Of a stretch of 64,000 nucleotides of DNA, positions 27,301 to 34,560 are shown piece by piece (the stretch's first letter is position 1; each line of letters begins with the position of its first letter). The DNA is from Polaromonas sp. AER18D-145 (lineage in GTDB: Bacteria > Pseudomonadota > Gammaproteobacteria > Burkholderiales > Burkholderiaceae_C). Below the pieces are notes generated by a model that was not told the origin of the DNA, did not search any database, and worked only from the letters and a program-made list of their open reading frames with translations. The translations under genes and the position numbers were made by a program. Where the stretch lies: positions 124,001 through 188,000 of the forward strand of contig NZ_NBZV01000002.1 of the NCBI RefSeq assembly GCF_002379095.1, read 5' to 3'.

Positions 27301-28446
27301 GAACTTCTCTTGAGGAACAACGAGGGCCGAGCCGGTCGCCTCGACCAGTACGTAGGCGCGGCACTGAGCGCGGTCGTTGAGGCCGGCGACTCCAGTCTCG
27401 TGAACGAATACGTCATCCGCTCGGAGGGGTCCGCCAAGGTGTTGGCGCAGCTCGCTGAGGCGTACCTGAGGTTCGAGTCCTCCCGACCCTACACGCCGCA
27501 AGAAGTGGAGCTGTTCAAGCGCATCTTTGAGTCGAAGGACCCGACCGTTCTGATGGTCGCGTCGAACCTTACTCGCCAGGTGGCCAGCAGAAGTCCAGCG
27601 CTGGCCGTCGAGCTCATTTGTTTGGCGGACTTTGAGGTCAACGCGCGCGCAACTCACGACATGTTCATGTGGCTCTCCGGCGACAAGGCCATTCCGGAGG
27701 CTGACGTCGCGAGCAAGCAGAACGAGTTGCTGAGGAAGCTAGTTGTGCTGAAGGAGCTAGACGACTACTGGATCCGTGCGTTCCTCGCAGCATCAATCAA
27801 GAAGGACCCAGTCTCGGTCGTCGCGCTGGTTATGGCAAGACTCGTGGAAGCGAAACGACGAAACGATTGGTCTTTTGAGCCGCTGAGCAAGGAGCACAAC
27901 GGAGAGGGCCTTGGCCTGATGGAAGTCGAGGCCGGGCCACGGCTACTGCGGGACTTCCTCGACTGGGCCCTCGAAGAGTCGAAGGACATTCCGAGCGCAC
28001 GGCGCGTTGGCGAGGCAGTCTCCGGCCTTTGCGGAGACTACGGTCAAGCTCTGCTCGACCTTCTGCTCGATTGGATGTCCTCGGGCACGCAAGCCCATGC
28101 CACGCTGGTTGCCAGAGTGCTGCAGGATAGTCGGCCAGCTCTCATCTATGAACATTCGAAGTTCATCCGGGATATCCTCAACGCGGCCGAACTCGTTGGC
28201 GAGGAAGCTCTGGATGAGATTCGCTCGGCAATCGCCGCGGCAACACACTCCGGAGTTCGTGGAGGAACTCCCGGGGAGCCGTTCCCGGAGGACCTCCGGA
28301 TGGAACAGCACTGCGAGCAGATGTTGGCGTCGCTTAGCCGAGCCGAACCAGCGTTCGACCTATACGACGGACTGCTCAAGGACGCTCGCTATGCGATAGC
28401 GCGTCAGCGCAAGTCAAAGGAAGCTCTTGAGGAAGAAGATGACTAA
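24397..28446 (+). CDS. XRE HTH - Mrr-like nuclease - STAND-like ATPase defence protein
   Basis: I place the start at ATG 24397 (1349 residues); GTG 24373 would overlap the palindrome. Residues about 13-53 are an XRE helix-turn-helix (ELATALGVTQQSVSRWEKG). Residues about 105-214 look like an Mrr-type PD-(D/E)xK nuclease, with GIDIF (Asp140) followed by FQCKR (Gln153-x-Lys155). A P-loop NTPase follows: Walker A GAPGSGKS (294-301) and Walker B LLVVDD (345-350). The remaining 950 residues are helical, with no repeat family I can name. The order effector, NTPase, long sensor resembles Avs-type STAND antiphage proteins, but the added DNA-binding domain is unusual. It stands divergent from the TIR gene. 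Sensor ligand unknown; chromosomal regulation is an alternative. Confidence 0.75.
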   Translation: MQATRTPVPYLAFGELLIRLRVAAGYTKQQELATALGVTQQSVSRWEKGLARPRSNDIPALERLVRAKDNELLVAAGYQAAPAATRAETATSHDRPLPLSALPPETFESFCAALLHRMYQPSGGTVHRYGGTGHKQHGIDIFATGPFGTHSFQCKRVNEFGAQKVHTAVAEQTYSADLKVLLLSSVASPSSRDAMAAHAGWELWDREDITRRLHDLPLVDRLDLVDRYFSGQRLDLLGIEEPGPIQSPEDFFKPFLVSDRFFNHSWALVGRAEEVSQVVDCVQDESVVLTCLVGAPGSGKSRVLRGVIQRLAQSTPLHVRFVSPTEEVKAHHLDRLRDSRGAVTLLVVDDAHEREDLGILLRYAAVPENRTRLLLSLRPYGKEALRLQAADVSLSGPSVRFADMRPQTREQAQALAESVLAECKAPPAAAVEIARATYTTPLVTVLAAQLVARNGVSLALLGNAEEFRTYVLRSLQDVITVALVTGQDVPRLRAILRVIALLQPIIPDDPGLLNILLKTEGIEQPDASRLMRLLGESGVLFKRGLRSRLAPDLLADEIIRSNYLNADGVANERVTQVFDLAGADHLKNLFVNLGRLDWRLREGKTDDSALLTSLGPKLRWGERYSNPHVEAVEAVAYYQPRFALDFAKRLIAEGHGDNSSVCNMVRYAAYTYDHVQEACQLLWTAGRNDARALHQQPSHGIRILKELAGFQLNKPIEYVREVVSFALALLERPASLTSTYTPFSILEGALRTEMETMSSSRSTMTITRYQLPLEWAQKVRDDVTGALLTYLREGPPRRAFLSAQTMAQALRGPMRGDTPDHAWKRQQVKLLRELKVVLNEVHVSPVVLVRLAQSISWHAFHGWPETSVEAQAILALLNRDLRTRLTRALVDGWGTETWKLSEALEREEHVKDRQLLTVDLIAAFPESSRLLDELHASLEETATVAHDGYGSSFLLVNHLLASVQGLATELLLRNNEGRAGRLDQYVGAALSAVVEAGDSSLVNEYVIRSEGSAKVLAQLAEAYLRFESSRPYTPQEVELFKRIFESKDPTVLMVASNLTRQVASRSPALAVELICLADFEVNARATHDMFMWLSGDKAIPEADVASKQNELLRKLVVLKELDDYWIRAFLAASIKKDPVSVVALVMARLVEAKRRNDWSFEPLSKEHNGEGLGLMEVEAGPRLLRDFLDWALEESKDIPSARRVGEAVSGLCGDYGQALLDLLLDWMSSGTQAHATLVARVLQDSRPALIYEHSKFIRDILNAAELVGEEALDEIRSAIAAATHSGVRGGTPGEPFPEDLRMEQHCEQMLASLSRAEPAFDLYDGLLKDARYAIARQRKSKEALEEEDD

Positions 28447-28659
28447 CCGAGAGCCGAGCCGATGGCACCGCTTGGCCGCCAGGTATCGCCGTGCAAGAAG
28501 CGTCGCCGCGAGAGCGTCCGCTTTGAGGTGGGCATGCGAAAGACCGTTCATGACCGAAAGCAGCTATCGCAGCTAACTATCGACAAGTTCTCATTGCCGC
28601 GGCTCGTCGCTGTAGCCAAAGACTTCAGAGAAAAGTGCGCGGCCATTCGCTACCAGTTC

Positions 28660-28706
28660 AATAGCAGCATGCGCCCATCCCCAATGGGCCAGAGGCCTAT
28701 TTGATT
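28660..28706. repeat. Dispersed intergenic repeat, copy A
   Basis: It has the core ATAGCAGCATGCGC, then a spacer, then GGGCCAGAGGCCTATTTGA. The same layout occurs at 48479-48527 and 58010-58055. It lies between the nuclease-STAND gene and the arsH remnant; an 80-codon frame across it (28462-28704) is not convincing. Confidence 0.65.
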
Positions 28707-28714
28707 CATATAAC

Positions 28715-28862
28715 TCACAGGCTCCGCTGATTCACCCTTTTTGACAGCGCCTCGGCGCTCTCCCGGCGCTCGCTGTACCTGTCCACCAGGTAGGGAGCCA
28801 CATCGCATGTGACCAGCGTGAACGTCACGAGTCAGCTCTTCCAACACATCGACCACCCATGC
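28715..28862 (-). pseudogene. Frameshifted 3' remnant of a second arsH
   Basis: About 148 bases align with the end of the intact arsH at 29675-29822, including the stop. The minus strand encodes VVDVLEEL, then after a one-base shift [20 protein letters not shown], and ends with LSKRVNQRSL; the intact gene has [30 protein letters not shown] and [10 protein letters not shown]. The rest of the gene is missing. Many silent differences show it is an old paralogue rather than a recent copy. The 499 bases from 28447 to 28945 hold only this and repeat copy A. Confidence 0.85.
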
Positions 28863-28945
28863 AGTCGTCATGCGCAGCAGCAAGCCCTGCCCGCGCACCG
28901 ATCAGGCGCTATGCCCGTGTCCAGGGCCTGGAGATCTCCATCCGC

Positions 28946-29482
28946 TCAACGAATGCTGTCGATGGAAAACTTTTTCTCGTTCACCTGCGGCGTGATCAGG
29001 GCGTAGCCGCGGTTTTGCCAGTGCATGAGCTCGGTGATGGCCGACGGCGTTACCTCCACAAAATCCTGCATGTCGCTGGCGCTGTACTGGTAGTCCTGCA
29101 GCGCCAGGCCGCAGACCTTGAACTTCACGCCCATCTCGGCGTAGTAGCGCATGCGTTGCACCACCTCGGTGTACTTGGCTTCGTTCTTTCGCGCCAGCGT
29201 CACGATCTCGGTGCCGTGCAGCAAGACGATGATGCTCATGTCTTCGGAAAACATGCTGTAGGGCGCTTCGGTCAGCGGATTGACCAAGCTGCGCAACCAG
29301 TACAGCGCCGACGCGAGTTTGGCCGGATCGTCGAGATAGATGTCCACGAGCGCCTTGGGGTTCTGGTAAGGCGTCTGTATGAATTTCGCCTGCGCCATGA
29401 CGGGCGTGCTGGCCAAGCCGCACAGCAGGGCTGCCGTTGCGCACAGGCCGGCAAGCAGGCCGCGGGGGGTGGGTTGTCGCAA
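28946..29482 (-). CDS. Secreted DsrE-like protein
   Basis: The 178-residue protein uses TTG 29482 as start, with AGGAG six bases upstream; the ATG at 29487 is in another frame. A signal peptide spans residues 1-30 (LLAGLCATAALLCGLASTPVMAQ). The mature part follows the DsrE/DsrF fold: FSEDMSIIVLLHGTEIVTLAR, then MGVKFKVCGLALQDYQY with a conserved-looking Cys, and a C-terminal helix ending IDSIR. DsrE-like proteins act in sulfur transfer or redox roles. Position next to arsH suggests a thiol-related role in the periplasm, but this is inference. Confidence 0.8.
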   Translation of the reverse strand: MRQPTPRGLLAGLCATAALLCGLASTPVMAQAKFIQTPYQNPKALVDIYLDDPAKLASALYWLRSLVNPLTEAPYSMFSEDMSIIVLLHGTEIVTLARKNEAKYTEVVQRMRYYAEMGVKFKVCGLALQDYQYSASDMQDFVEVTPSAITELMHWQNRGYALITPQVNEKKFSIDSIR

Positions 29483-29674
29483 AGCATTCTCCTAGGGACT
29501 GGAAATCTGGATCTGTCGCCTGCCTCTCAGGCTGGTCAGTCAGTTCAGTTTAATGCCGCCGAGCCGGCCGCTTGGCGCAAGGCCAGGGATGCCGGGACCT
29601 GCGTGCCATGCCGGCGGGATGTCGCGCTCGCAGCCCTCCCGCAAAGGGCCAGAAACCAATCTTGCGTGTAAAAC

Positions 29675-30412
29675 TCACAAGCCCCGCTGATTCACCCGCA
29701 AGGACAACGCCTCCGCACTCTCCTTGCGCTCGCTGTACCGGTCCACCAGATAAGGCGACACATCCCGCGTCAGCAAGGTGAACTTCACCAGTTCCTCCAT
29801 CACATCAACCACCCGGTCGTAAAACGCCGAGGGCTTCATGCGCCCGGCTTCGTCGAACTCCAGAAACGCCTTGGCCACCGACGACTGATTCGGAATCGTC
29901 AGCATGCGCATCCAGCGCCCCAGCACGCGCAGCTGGTTCACGGCGTTGAAAGACTGCGAGCCGCCGCTGACCTGCATCACGGCCAGGGTTTTGCCCTGGG
30001 TCGGCCGCACCGCGCCGTCGGCCAGCGGAATCCAGTCGATCTGCGACTTCATGATGCCGGTCATGGCGCCGTGCCGTTCGGGCGATGTCCAGACCATGCC
30101 CTCGGCCCACTGCGCGAGTTGCCGCAGCTCTTGCACCTTGGGGTGAGTGTCGGGCGCGTCGTCGGGCAGCGGCAGACCGCTCGGGTCAAAGGTTTTGGTT
30201 TCGGCGCCCATGGCCTGCAGCAGACAGGCGGCTTCTTCGCTGAGCAGGCGGCTGTAGGAGCGCTCGCGCACCGAGCCATACAGCAGCAGGATGCGCGGCG
30301 CATGCGCGGACGGCCGAAACGCCTGCAGTGCGCTTGTCGTGGGCAGCGCGAACAGGGTTGGATCGAGGTTGGGCAGGTCGTCAAGCACCGGCAACACGTT
30401 CTCCTTTGTCAT
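29675..30412 (-). CDS. arsH: Arsenical resistance protein ArsH (NADPH:FMN oxidoreductase)
   Basis: The 245-residue protein has the flavodoxin-like ArsH pattern: [18 protein letters not shown] (FMN phosphate loop), [19 protein letters not shown] and [19 protein letters not shown]. ArsH oxidises trivalent organoarsenicals with FMN and NADPH. The ATG at 30412 lies within arsC, overlapping it by 32 bases. An AAGGAG just after this ATG points to TTG 30394 as a possible true start. It is co-transcribed with arsC, divergent from arsR. Confidence 0.93.
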   Translation of the reverse strand: MTKENVLPVLDDLPNLDPTLFALPTTSALQAFRPSAHAPRILLLYGSVRERSYSRLLSEEAACLLQAMGAETKTFDPSGLPLPDDAPDTHPKVQELRQLAQWAEGMVWTSPERHGAMTGIMKSQIDWIPLADGAVRPTQGKTLAVMQVSGGSQSFNAVNQLRVLGRWMRMLTIPNQSSVAKAFLEFDEAGRMKPSAFYDRVVDVMEELVKFTLLTRDVSPYLVDRYSERKESAEALSLRVNQRGL

Positions 30413-30812
30413 TGATGAGCTGTTCGCCGTCTTCCTTGGTGAAGGCGCCGCGCTGCGGCGCAGGCAGGATGTCGAGCACCGCTTCGGACGGCCGGCACAG
30501 GCGCGTGCCCAGGGGCGTCACAACGATGGGGCGGTTGATCAGGATCGGGTGGGCCAACATGGCGTCCAGCAGCTGCTCGTCGGTCAGCGCCGGGTTGTCG
30601 AGCTGAAGTTCGGCGTAGTGCTTTTCCTTGCTGCGGATCAGCGCACGCACCGGCTGCCCGGTCCGGGCCACCAGCGCGACCAGGGTTTCGCGGCTGGGCG
30701 GGTACTGGAGGTACTCGATGACTTCGGGTTCGGCCCCGCTGTTGCGGATCAGCGCCAGCGTGTTGCGCGAGGTGCCGCACTGGGGGTTGTGGTAAATCGT
30801 GATGTCGGCCAT
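30381..30812 (-). CDS. arsC: Arsenate reductase, glutaredoxin-dependent ArsC
   Basis: The 143-residue protein has the thioredoxin-fold ArsC active site HNPQCGTSR with Cys12, and the three arginines expected to hold arsenate are plausible in [18 protein letters not shown] and TRLCRPSE. It reduces As(V) to As(III) with glutathione and glutaredoxin. AAGGA precedes its ATG. It is the first gene of the minus-strand ars unit, 66 bases from divergent arsR. Confidence 0.95.
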   Translation of the reverse strand: MADITIYHNPQCGTSRNTLALIRNSGAEPEVIEYLQYPPSRETLVALVARTGQPVRALIRSKEKHYAELQLDNPALTDEQLLDAMLAHPILINRPIVVTPLGTRLCRPSEAVLDILPAPQRGAFTKEDGEQLINDKGERVAGA

Positions 30813-30851
30813 ATCCTTTTTCCTTGTTTGATTGCTTCAATGATTGCCTCA

Positions 30852-30876
30852 ATTCAATTGTTCAATTATATTTGAA
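30852..30876. promoter_or_regulatory. ArsR operator candidate in the arsC-arsR divergent region
   Basis: TTCAA (30861-30865) and TTGAA (30872-30876) form an inverted repeat across six A/T bases, and a further ATTCAATTG lies just upstream. ArsR repressors bind TTCAA-type dyads. The site ends three bases before the arsR start and could silence both directions. Confidence 0.7.
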
Positions 30877-30878
30877 CT

Positions 30879-31199
30879 ATGGAAATAAAAACCTTTGACG
30901 AAGTTGCGGCGGTTCGCGCGCTGGCCGCGCTGGCCCAGGCCCAGCGCCTGCGCACCTTCCGCGCCCTGGTGGTGGCCGGCCCCGACGGGCTGACACCGGG
31001 GGCCATCGCCGAACTGCTGGAAGTTGCACCCAGCGCCTTGTCTTTCCACCTGAAAGAACTCGCGCATTCCGGCCTGGTCAGCAGCGAGCCGCGTGGCCGC
31101 AACCTGATTTACCGCGCCAACTTCGAGCAGATGACAGCCCTGCTGGGCTACCTGACCGAACACTGTTGCCAGGGCGAAAGCTGCGGCGTGAACTGCTGA
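30879..31199 (+). CDS. arsR: ArsR family arsenite-responsive repressor
   Basis: The 106-residue winged-helix protein has recognition-helix region LTPGAIAELLEVAPSALSFHLKEL and wing GLVSSEPRGRNLIYRANF. The C-terminal end is rich in cysteine (HCC, then SCG and NC at the end), the As(III)-binding position of the C-terminal-Cys class of ArsR rather than the classical ELCVCDL helix. It represses the two ars units until arsenite binds. It is followed two bases later by the ATP-grasp-like gene. Confidence 0.94.
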   Translation: MEIKTFDEVAAVRALAALAQAQRLRTFRALVVAGPDGLTPGAIAELLEVAPSALSFHLKELAHSGLVSSEPRGRNLIYRANFEQMTALLGYLTEHCCQGESCGVNC

Positions 31200-31201
31200 C
31201 C

Positions 31202-32596
31202 ATGAACCTTGCCGAGACCCTCAATCTGGGTTGCCTGTGCCGCACCCTGAACCCCGAGCGCCTGCGCCAGCAGTTGGAAACCGACCCCAGCCTGCAAGGC
31301 ATGCTGGCCGCTCTAGCCACCACCCACCCGCACCTGTTCTCCGAGACGGCGGTGTTTCTGGACCCGGCCATCCGCGCGACGCTGGGCCAGGCGATTGCCG
31401 CCATCGAAGGCGTGATCGCCCTGCCCGCCTACCAGCAAGCGGCGCTGGCCCAGGCGCCCGACATTGCCCGCCATGATTTCGGCCCCGCCGGCGTGTTCAT
31501 GGCCTATGACTTTCACCTGGGCGCCGATGGCCCGCGCCTGATCGAAATCAACACCAACGCCGGTGGCGCGCTGCTCAACGCCGCGCTGGCACGTGCGCAC
31601 CGCGACTGCTGCGAACCCATGCAGGGACTGATGGATGCGGCCAGCGACCTGACGCGGCTGGATGAAACCTTTGTCGCCATGTTCCGCGCCGAGTGGCAGG
31701 CCCAGCGCGGCGCGCAGCCGCTGCGCAGCGTGCTGATCACCGACGATGCGCCGGAGGCGCAATACCTCGCGCCTGAATTCACGCTTGCACGGCAGTTGTT
31801 CCTCGCGCACGGCATCACGGCCGCCGTGGGCGACGCGCGTGAGTTGCAATGGAGAGACGGCGCGCTGTGGCACCCCGCCCTGCCTGCGGGCTTGGCGGTG
31901 GACCTGGTCTACAACCGCCTGACCGATTTCAGCCTGGCCGAACCCAGCCACGCCGCCCTGCGCAGCGCCTATGTGGCTGGCGCGGCCGTGGTGACGCCGC
32001 ACCCGCGCGCGCACGCACTGTTTGCCGACAAACGCAACCTCATCACGCTGGGCAACGATGCGCTGCTGGCCTCCTGGGGCGTGTCGGCTGAAGACCGGCG
32101 CCTACTACAGGCTGTGGTTCCGCACACGGAGCTGGTCAGCGCCGACCATGCCGACGACCTCTGGGCGCGCCGCCGCCAGCTCTTCTTCAAACCGGTGGCG
32201 GGTTACGGCGCCAAGGCCGCCTACCGCGGCGACAAACTCACACGTGGTGTGTGGAGCAACATCCTGGCCGGTGGCTTTATCGCCCAGTCGCTGGTGCCGC
32301 CCAGTGAACGCCTGGTCGATGTCGATGGCGTGCCCACCCGGCTGAAGCTGGACATACGCGCCTACACCTACCGCGGCCAGGTGCAGCTGCTGGCGGCGCG
32401 CACCTACACCGGCCAGACCACTAACTTCCGCACCGCCGGGGGCGGCTTTTCGCCGGTGGTGGTGCTGCCTCTTGAGCCCAACACTGTTCGCCTGACCGTT
32501 CGCCCTGAGCTTGTCGAAGGGGCGTCTCAAAGCCAAGAGGCTTCGCCCCTTCGACAAGCTCAGGACAGGCCAAGCTCAGCCCGAACGGACTTGTAG
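31202..32596 (+). CDS. ATP-grasp-like protein of the ars operon, function unknown
   Basis: The start is ATG 31202, two bases after arsR. The 464-residue protein shows ATP-grasp-like elements: LIEINTNAGGALLN (about 113-126), KPVAGYGAKAAYRGDK (about 333), and a C-terminal block DIRAYTYRGQVQLLAARTYTG ending TNFRTAGGGFSPV. These suggest a carboxylate-amine ligase fold related to glutathionylspermidine-type ligases. Its setting between arsR and a second arsC points to arsenic detoxification, perhaps by making or attaching a thiol peptide, but I know of no proven function. The last 35 residues are encoded by a REP-like repeat (RPELVEG, LRQAQD) and are probably not native. Confidence 0.65.
   Translation: MNLAETLNLGCLCRTLNPERLRQQLETDPSLQGMLAALATTHPHLFSETAVFLDPAIRATLGQAIAAIEGVIALPAYQQAALAQAPDIARHDFGPAGVFMAYDFHLGADGPRLIEINTNAGGALLNAALARAHRDCCEPMQGLMDAASDLTRLDETFVAMFRAEWQAQRGAQPLRSVLITDDAPEAQYLAPEFTLARQLFLAHGITAAVGDARELQWRDGALWHPALPAGLAVDLVYNRLTDFSLAEPSHAALRSAYVAGAAVVTPHPRAHALFADKRNLITLGNDALLASWGVSAEDRRLLQAVVPHTELVSADHADDLWARRRQLFFKPVAGYGAKAAYRGDKLTRGVWSNILAGGFIAQSLVPPSERLVDVDGVPTRLKLDIRAYTYRGQVQLLAARTYTGQTTNFRTAGGGFSPVVVLPLEPNTVRLTVRPELVEGASQSQEASPLRQAQDRPSSARTDL
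32496..32588. repeat. REP-like inverted repeat pair reaching into the ATP-grasp gene
   Basis: CCGTTCGCCCTGAGCTTGTC with GAAGGGG faces CCCCTTCGACAAGCTCAGGA, with a following half unit CAAGCTCAGCCCGAACGG. The two arms can pair into a long stem. It supplies the last 31 or so codons and lies eight bases before the stop of the upstream gene. Confidence 0.88.
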
Positions 32597-32673
32597 CGCC
32601 TACCTGAGCAGCCTGGCCCTTTGGTCCGTTTCATCAAAAATCCAAACCCACACCATCGCCCCGGAGAACCTTC

Positions 32674-33174
32674 ATGTCTGAGCGACCCGTCAACGTCCTG
32701 TTTTTATGCACCCACAATTCGGCCCGCAGCATCCTGGCCGAGGCCACGCTCAACCACATCGGCAAGGGGCGCTTCAAGGCTTTCTCGGCAGGCAGCAGCC
32801 CACGCGACAACCAGCAGCCCAACCCGCTGGGCCTGCAGGCGCTCAAGAACGCAGGCATTTCAACCGAAGGCCTGCGCAGCAAGAGCTGGGACGAGTTTGC
32901 CGCGGCTGATGCACCGCACATGGATCTGGTGATCACCGTCTGCGACAACGCCGCCGGCGAGGTCTGCCCCTACTGGCCCGGCCAGCCGGCCACCGCGCAC
33001 TGGGGTTACGCCGATCCGTCGGAGGTCGAGGGTGATGAGGCCAAAAAAAGCGAGGCCTTCCGCCAGACCCTGCTGGCCATACGCCGCCGCATCGATCTGC
33101 TGATCAACCTGCCGCCCGAAAAACTGGAACGGGCCATGGTGCAGCAAACAGCGCGGGACCTGTCCCGCTCCTGA
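32674..33174 (+). CDS. Arsenate reductase, low-molecular-weight phosphatase type
   Basis: The 166-residue protein starts at ATG 32674 after GGAG. It carries the LMW-PTP P-loop LCTHNSARS (nucleophile Cys12) and the general acid region HWGYADPSEVEGDE near residue 110. It is the thioredoxin- or mycothiol-type arsenate reductase family, unrelated to the glutaredoxin ArsC encoded on the other side of arsR. Having both in one locus is redundant but not rare. It is followed 50 bases later by arsB. Confidence 0.92.
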   Translation: MSERPVNVLFLCTHNSARSILAEATLNHIGKGRFKAFSAGSSPRDNQQPNPLGLQALKNAGISTEGLRSKSWDEFAAADAPHMDLVITVCDNAAGEVCPYWPGQPATAHWGYADPSEVEGDEAKKSEAFRQTLLAIRRRIDLLINLPPEKLERAMVQQTARDLSRS

Positions 33175-33224
33175 AGTCCTTTGCCTGAAGCCTCCCAGCC
33201 CCCACACAAAAAAAGCGAAACAAC

Positions 33225-34514
33225 ATGCTAGTCGCCCTGCTGATCTTTGCCGCCACCCTTGTTCTTGTGATCTGGCAGCCGCGCGGCCTCGGCATCGGCT
33301 GGAGCGCCTCGCTGGGCGCCGTGGCGGCGCTGCTGGCGGGTGTGGTGCAACTCGCCGACATCGCGACGGTCTGGCACATCGTCTGGAACGCGACCGCCAC
33401 CTTCATCGCCGTGATCATCATCAGCCTGCTGCTCGACGAAGCCGGTTTTTTTGAATGGGCGGCGCTGCATGTGGCGCGCTGGGGCGGCGGCCGCGGCAAG
33501 AGGCTGTTCGCATTGATCATCCTGCTGGGCGCCGCGGTCGCGGCGCTGTTTGCCAACGACGGTGCGGCGCTGATCCTTACGCCCATCGTCATGGCCATGC
33601 TGGTGGCGCTGGGCTTCACGCCGGCGGCCACACTCGCCTTTGTGATGGCGGCCGGTTTTATTGCCGACGTGGCCAGCTTGCCGCTGGTGGTCTCCAACCT
33701 GGTCAACATCGTGTCGGCCGACTTCTTCAACATCGGCTTCAACGACTATGCCGCCGTGATGATTCCAGTAAATGTTGTCGCGGTGGCGTCCGCGCTGGCC
33801 ATGCTGCTGCTTTACTTTGGCAAGAGCATTCCTGCGCACTATGACGCAACCCAGCTCCAACAGCCGAATGCGGCGATTCGGGATGCTGCCACCTTCCGCA
33901 TGGGCTGGGTGGTGCTGGCGCTGCTGCTGGTCGGCTTCTTCGGCCTGGAGCCGCTGGGCGTGCCGGTCAGCGCGACGGCCGCCGCCGGGGCGCTGCTGCT
34001 GCTGGGCGTGGCGGCGCGCGGCCACATCATCAGCACACGCAAGGTGCTGCGCGAGGCGCCCTGGCAGATTGTGGTGTTCTCGCTGGGCATGTACCTGGTG
34101 GTGTACGGTTTGCGCAACCAGGGCCTGACCGCTTCCATCACCCGCCTGCTCGATTATTTTGCCGAAGGCGGCATCTGGGGCGCGGCGCTGGGCACCGGCC
34201 TGCTGACCGCGCTGCTGTCCTCGGTGATGAACAACATGCCGACGGTGCTGGTCGGCGCGCTCTCCATCGATGCCACCCACGCAACCGGCGTTGTCAGGGA
34301 CGCGATGATTTATGCCAATGTGATCGGCAGCGACCTCGGTCCTAAAATCACGCCCATCGGCTCATTGGCAACCCTGCTGTGGCTGCATGTGCTGGAACGC
34401 AAGGGCATGAAAATCACCTGGGGCTACTACTTCAGGGTCGGCATCGTGCTGACCGTGCCGGTGCTGCTGCTCACGCTGGCCGCGCTGGCCCTTCGCCTGG
34501 GTTTGAGCGCATGA
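33225..34514 (+). CDS. arsB: Arsenite efflux membrane protein ArsB
   Basis: The 429-residue protein has about twelve membrane segments. It shows ArsB-type segments [34 protein letters not shown] and the C-terminal [14 protein letters not shown] followed by [19 protein letters not shown]. These duplicate features are typical of the ArsB ion-transporter superfamily. It exports arsenite from the cytoplasm in exchange for protons. Confidence 0.95.
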   Translation: MLVALLIFAATLVLVIWQPRGLGIGWSASLGAVAALLAGVVQLADIATVWHIVWNATATFIAVIIISLLLDEAGFFEWAALHVARWGGGRGKRLFALIILLGAAVAALFANDGAALILTPIVMAMLVALGFTPAATLAFVMAAGFIADVASLPLVVSNLVNIVSADFFNIGFNDYAAVMIPVNVVAVASALAMLLLYFGKSIPAHYDATQLQQPNAAIRDAATFRMGWVVLALLLVGFFGLEPLGVPVSATAAAGALLLLGVAARGHIISTRKVLREAPWQIVVFSLGMYLVVYGLRNQGLTASITRLLDYFAEGGIWGAALGTGLLTALLSSVMNNMPTVLVGALSIDATHATGVVRDAMIYANVIGSDLGPKITPIGSLATLLWLHVLERKGMKITWGYYFRVGIVLTVPVLLLTLAALALRLGLSA

Positions 34515-34560
34515 CCGTTTCACACCCGGCGCATCCCTCGGCATCTGCTGCCGGCGGCTG

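Noticed and set aside
28462-28704. 80-codon frame after the nuclease-STAND gene
   Set aside because: There is no ribosome site, the end is repeat sequence and no homology is recognised.
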